Shown here: positions 61,503 to 64,000 of the stretch, piece by piece | Layout of the letters: every line of letters starts with the position of its first letter | How positions within the stretch are numbered: the stretch's first letter is position 1 | Source: Leeuwenhoekiella sp. MAR_2009_132 | GTDB lineage: Bacteria > Bacteroidota > Bacteroidia > Flavobacteriales > Flavobacteriaceae | Assembly (NCBI RefSeq): GCF_000687915.1 | Contig: NZ_JHZY01000004.1 | Location: 1,436,001-1,500,000 of the forward strand | Direction: 5' to 3' | Length of the DNA: 64,000 nt | Position numbers and translations under genes: made by a program | The notes under the pieces: model-generated | Database searches by the model: none | Seen by the model: only the letters and a program-made list of their open reading frames with translations | Told to the model about the DNA's origin: nothing

Positions 61503-62846
61503 ATGAAATTATTTACGTGTTTACTCGTGTTTTCTTTGTTTTCGCCGTTGGCGGAAGCGCAGGAGCCTGCTACCCTAAAAGACGTAAATGTTGACAATCT
61601 TGAAGATGTAACAGATGATTTTCAAGAGTATTTTTTTGAAGCTTTAAAGCAAAAAGGTATTCAAAATTACGAGCGGGCTATAATTGCTTTAGATAAATGC
61701 ATCTCACTACGACCGCAAGAAGCCATTCTCTATTTTGAGAAAGGAAAGAATGAAGCATTATTAGGCAATGTGCAGGAGGCCGAAAATAATTATTTAAAGG
61801 CGCTACAATTAAAGCCAAACCAACGCGATATAATGGTTAGTCTATATGATGTTTATTATGCGCGTCAGGACTTTGAGAAAGCTATAGATCTTGTAAAACA
61901 ACTCGTAAAATTTGATATTAGATATAAAGAAGACTTAGCGCGTATTTATTTGCGTAAGGGTTCATTTAAAGAAGTTATAGGCCTCATAGATGAGCTTGAT
62001 GAGAAACTAGGCAAAGATGCTTATCGCAATCAAATACGACAGCAAGCATTAGCATTAAGTGGAGGTGATGTTCAGGAAAAAGCACTTTTAAAACAAATAG
62101 CTGCTAGTCCTAAAAATGAACAGCATTATCTCAATCTTATTTACGTCTACAGCGAGCAGGGCAAGACACAACAGGCCTATGAGACGGCTCAACGCTTATT
62201 AAAAGTAAACCCAAAGGCTGAGATTGTACATATGGCGTTGTACAAATACTACCTCGAGAGCGGCGCCATCAAACAAGCGGTTGCCTCGCTTGAGAAAGTC
62301 ATGCGTAGTTCAAAGATTGAAGCGAAGGCAAAACACAGTGTTTTAAATGATTTTTTGATTTTTGTAGATCGTAATCCTGAGTTTGAGCCCGAACTGGAGC
62401 AAGCAATTACATTATTTTCTAACGAAGAAGATGCAGATGTAAATGAAGAATTAGGAGCTTATTATTTAAAGAATAAAGAAAACGACAAGGCATTGTCTTA
62501 TTATGAGAATGCATATAAAAAGAATCCTTCAGATTTAGGTGTATTGCGCAATTTGCTTATGCTTCAGCTTGAAGCAAAACAGTTTGAAAATGCCGCAAAC
62601 CTTAGTGAGGAAGCATTAAGCTTATATCCTGCTCAAGCCTTGTTTTATTTGGTTTATGGAGTTGCTCAAAACAATTTGGGTAAATCTAAGAATGCTGCAG
62701 AATATTTAGAAATGGGTTTAGACTATATAGTTGAAGATTCAAAAATGCTTGCAGATTTTTATAGTGAGTTGGTACGCGCTTATGTTACGCTGGGAGATGC
62801 AAACAAAGCCACTAGGTATCGCGAGCTAATTAATAATTTGAATTAA
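61503..62846 (+). CDS. Tetratricopeptide repeat protein
   Basis: A 447-residue exported protein with a signal peptide (MKLFTCLLVFSLFSPLAEAQ) and many TPR helix pairs throughout, such as AIIALDKCISLRPQEAILYF and ALSYYENAYKKNPSDLGVLR. TPR arrays mediate protein-protein contacts. It is found between the nucleotidyltransferase and the DUF4292 gene in many flavobacteria. Function unknown; a periplasmic assembly role is inference. Confidence 0.85.
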   Translation: MKLFTCLLVFSLFSPLAEAQEPATLKDVNVDNLEDVTDDFQEYFFEALKQKGIQNYERAIIALDKCISLRPQEAILYFEKGKNEALLGNVQEAENNYLKALQLKPNQRDIMVSLYDVYYARQDFEKAIDLVKQLVKFDIRYKEDLARIYLRKGSFKEVIGLIDELDEKLGKDAYRNQIRQQALALSGGDVQEKALLKQIAASPKNEQHYLNLIYVYSEQGKTQQAYETAQRLLKVNPKAEIVHMALYKYYLESGAIKQAVASLEKVMRSSKIEAKAKHSVLNDFLIFVDRNPEFEPELEQAITLFSNEEDADVNEELGAYYLKNKENDKALSYYENAYKKNPSDLGVLRNLLMLQLEAKQFENAANLSEEALSLYPAQALFYLVYGVAQNNLGKSKNAAEYLEMGLDYIVEDSKMLADFYSELVRAYVTLGDANKATRYRELINNLN

Positions 62847-62850
62847 CACG

Positions 62851-63621
62851 ATGCGTATATATTTTAAAAGTTTTGTAGTACTATTGATGGTAAGTCTTAC
62901 CGCATGTAAATCAACGAAAAAAGTAGCTGCTACTAATGATGATTTAGCTTCTGCTAAAATAATAGCAAGTCATTACGAGACACACCCGCAATTTGAAACC
63001 CTTGCTGCACGATTAAAAATAAAATATTCAGACCCTGATCGTACACAAAGTGTAACGGTAAGTTTGCGTATGCAAAAAGATGAAACCATCTGGATGAGTG
63101 CTTCAGTATTGGGCATATCACTTGCGAAAGCGATGATTACTAAAGATCGCGTTCAGTTTTATGAGAAAATTGACGGAACTTATTTTGATGGTGATTTTAA
63201 ACTTCTTAGTGATTTACTAGGCACCGAATTAAATTATGAGCAGGTAGAAGCTTTATTGCTGGGAGAACCCATCTATGATTTGCGTAATGGTGGTTTTAGT
63301 GCAGGAGCAACGGGAACACGCTATCTGGTAGCACCGCGTCAGCAACAGAATCTATTTAACCTATTTTTCTATTTAAATGCAGGTGCATTTACACTGCAGG
63401 AGCAGCGCCTTACTCAATCTAAAGAACAAAGAGATTTAACGATTAAATATGCAGATTACATAAAGGAGCAAAATGGTTATTTCCCTACAGCAATTAGCAT
63501 AAGTGCTCAGGAGGAGAACAAAGAAACCCTTGTAGATATCGAGTACAAAGGCGTAGATTTTAATACAGAGGTGAGTTTTCCGTTTAGTATTCCCGGGGGA
63601 TTAAAAGAAATAAAACTTTAA
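62851..63621 (+). CDS. DUF4292 lipoprotein
   Basis: A 256-residue lipoprotein: leader MRIYFKSFVVLLMVSLTAC (lipobox LTAC), followed by a soluble beta-rich body. Diagnostic pieces: DEDR-like opening FETLAARLKIKYSD, LRMQKDETIWMSASVLGISLAKAMITKD, and YFDGDFKLLSDLLGTELNYEQ. DUF4292 is a LolA/LolB-like fold in Bacteroidota outer-membrane biology; the function is not proven. The stop overlaps the next start by one base (TAATG). Confidence 0.87.
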   Translation: MRIYFKSFVVLLMVSLTACKSTKKVAATNDDLASAKIIASHYETHPQFETLAARLKIKYSDPDRTQSVTVSLRMQKDETIWMSASVLGISLAKAMITKDRVQFYEKIDGTYFDGDFKLLSDLLGTELNYEQVEALLLGEPIYDLRNGGFSAGATGTRYLVAPRQQQNLFNLFFYLNAGAFTLQEQRLTQSKEQRDLTIKYADYIKEQNGYFPTAISISAQEENKETLVDIEYKGVDFNTEVSFPFSIPGGLKEIKL

Positions 63622-64000
63622 TGCAATTGAAGCAGATTTATAAATTTGGTTTAGTAGTAGCGCTTCTATTTGCAGGAAGCACTGCATTGTGGTCTCAAAA
63701 CGACAAGCAGGCAGAGCTTGAGCGACAACGACGAGCGTTGATGGGTCAGATTGAAGAATTAAGCAAACTGCGTCAAAGTAATAAGAAGAAAGAGATTAAC
63801 GTATTGAGTCAGGTAGAAGATCTTGATTCTAAAATAAAAACACGTCAAAATCTTATTAAGGTTACTAATAGTCAGGCAAATTTATTGACGCAAAAAATTA
63901 ACCAAAATATAAACAAACTCTCCTCGCTAAGAGACGAACTAGAAAAACTGAAAGACGATTATGCCAGTATGGTGCAAAAGTCTTACAAAAGTAAAAGTAG
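63621..64000 (+). CDS. EnvC-like murein hydrolase activator (partial, cut by window end)
   Basis: The first 126 codons of an exported coiled-coil protein, cut by the window edge. Signal peptide MQLKQIYKFGLVVALLFAGS, then a coiled coil with QAELERQRRALMGQIEELSK and QNLIKVTNSQANLLTQKINQ. In flavobacteria the gene after DUF4292 encodes an EnvC/NlpD-like protein with a C-terminal M23 (LytM) domain; that domain would be outside the window. It would work with amidases in cell separation. Start is ATG 63621, overlapping the DUF4292 stop by one base. Confidence 0.8.
   Translation, partial: MQLKQIYKFGLVVALLFAGSTALWSQNDKQAELERQRRALMGQIEELSKLRQSNKKKEINVLSQVEDLDSKIKTRQNLIKVTNSQANLLTQKINQNINKLSSLRDELEKLKDDYASMVQKSYKSKS

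Noticed and set aside
1..64000. CRISPR arrays, insertion sequences, rRNA genes
   Set aside because: No regularly spaced direct repeats, no transposase frame and no rRNA sequence were seen.

Overview
The window comes from the chromosome of a Bacteroidota bacterium, almost certainly a member of the Flavobacteriaceae. The evidence is AT-rich DNA, many TAnnTTTG-type -7 promoter elements, a PorW/SprE lipoprotein of the type IX secretion and gliding machinery, an ATP synthase operon that lacks beta and epsilon, and a run of Bacteroidota-specific families (DUF4175, DUF4292, DUF4837, DUF4254, and probably DUF5687, DUF6168, DUF6341, DUF6427 and DUF6909). Most genes lie on the + strand. No phage, insertion sequence or CRISPR array is visible.

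Layout. 1-1094 is a long, very AT-rich gene-poor stretch with five GTTAAC palindromes, one DnaA-box-like 9-mer, a possible 34-codon minus-strand membrane peptide and a terminator. 1095-12 kb holds housekeeping genes: RNase R, a GIN-domain protein, a LysE exporter, tRNA-Cys, folB, glnS, a YtxH/holin-like envelope stress cluster, an SPFH protein and gltX. 12-25 kb holds a giant DUF4175 membrane protein overlapping ybeY, then mnmG (gidA) flanked on both sides by parS-like palindromes, a methyltransferase, an OmpH/Skp-like lipoprotein, holB, pgk, a LysM transglycosylase, a DUF4837 lipoprotein and tatA. 25-29.3 kb is a compact operon: M23 peptidase, GH3 adenylase, and a two-part protein with nucleosidase-like C-terminal motifs.

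29.3-38.6 kb is a surface-polysaccharide locus: chain-length-like protein, a flippase broken by a frameshift, a membrane protein, an O-antigen polymerase/ligase, GT4, an initiating sugar-phosphate transferase, GT2 and a CapK/PaaK-like adenylase. 38.7-46.7 kb has purD, two small conserved membrane proteins, an embedded restriction-modification pair, DUF4254 with a GT9 glycosyltransferase, a nitronate-monooxygenase-like enzyme and an Fe-S flavoreductase. 46.7-49 kb is an ABC exporter pair. 49-58 kb runs from PorW/SprE through bactofilin into the ATP synthase operon (accessory AtpZ-like and DUF6168, then a, c, b, delta, alpha, gamma). 58-64 kb has a lipoprotein, a second (intact) flippase, dut, a sugar nucleotidyltransferase, a TPR protein, a DUF4292 lipoprotein and the start of an EnvC/M23 protein cut by the window end.

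Most noteworthy: the two parS-like sites around mnmG, which together with the AT-rich left end suggest an origin-proximal segment; the small RM pair inside a housekeeping operon; the nucleosidase-like fusion; the frameshifted flippase; and a 15-bp stem-loop between atpE and atpF that could set c-subunit stoichiometry. I saw no clearly novel multi-gene system. The RM pair and the nucleosidase-like gene are the least characterised loci.
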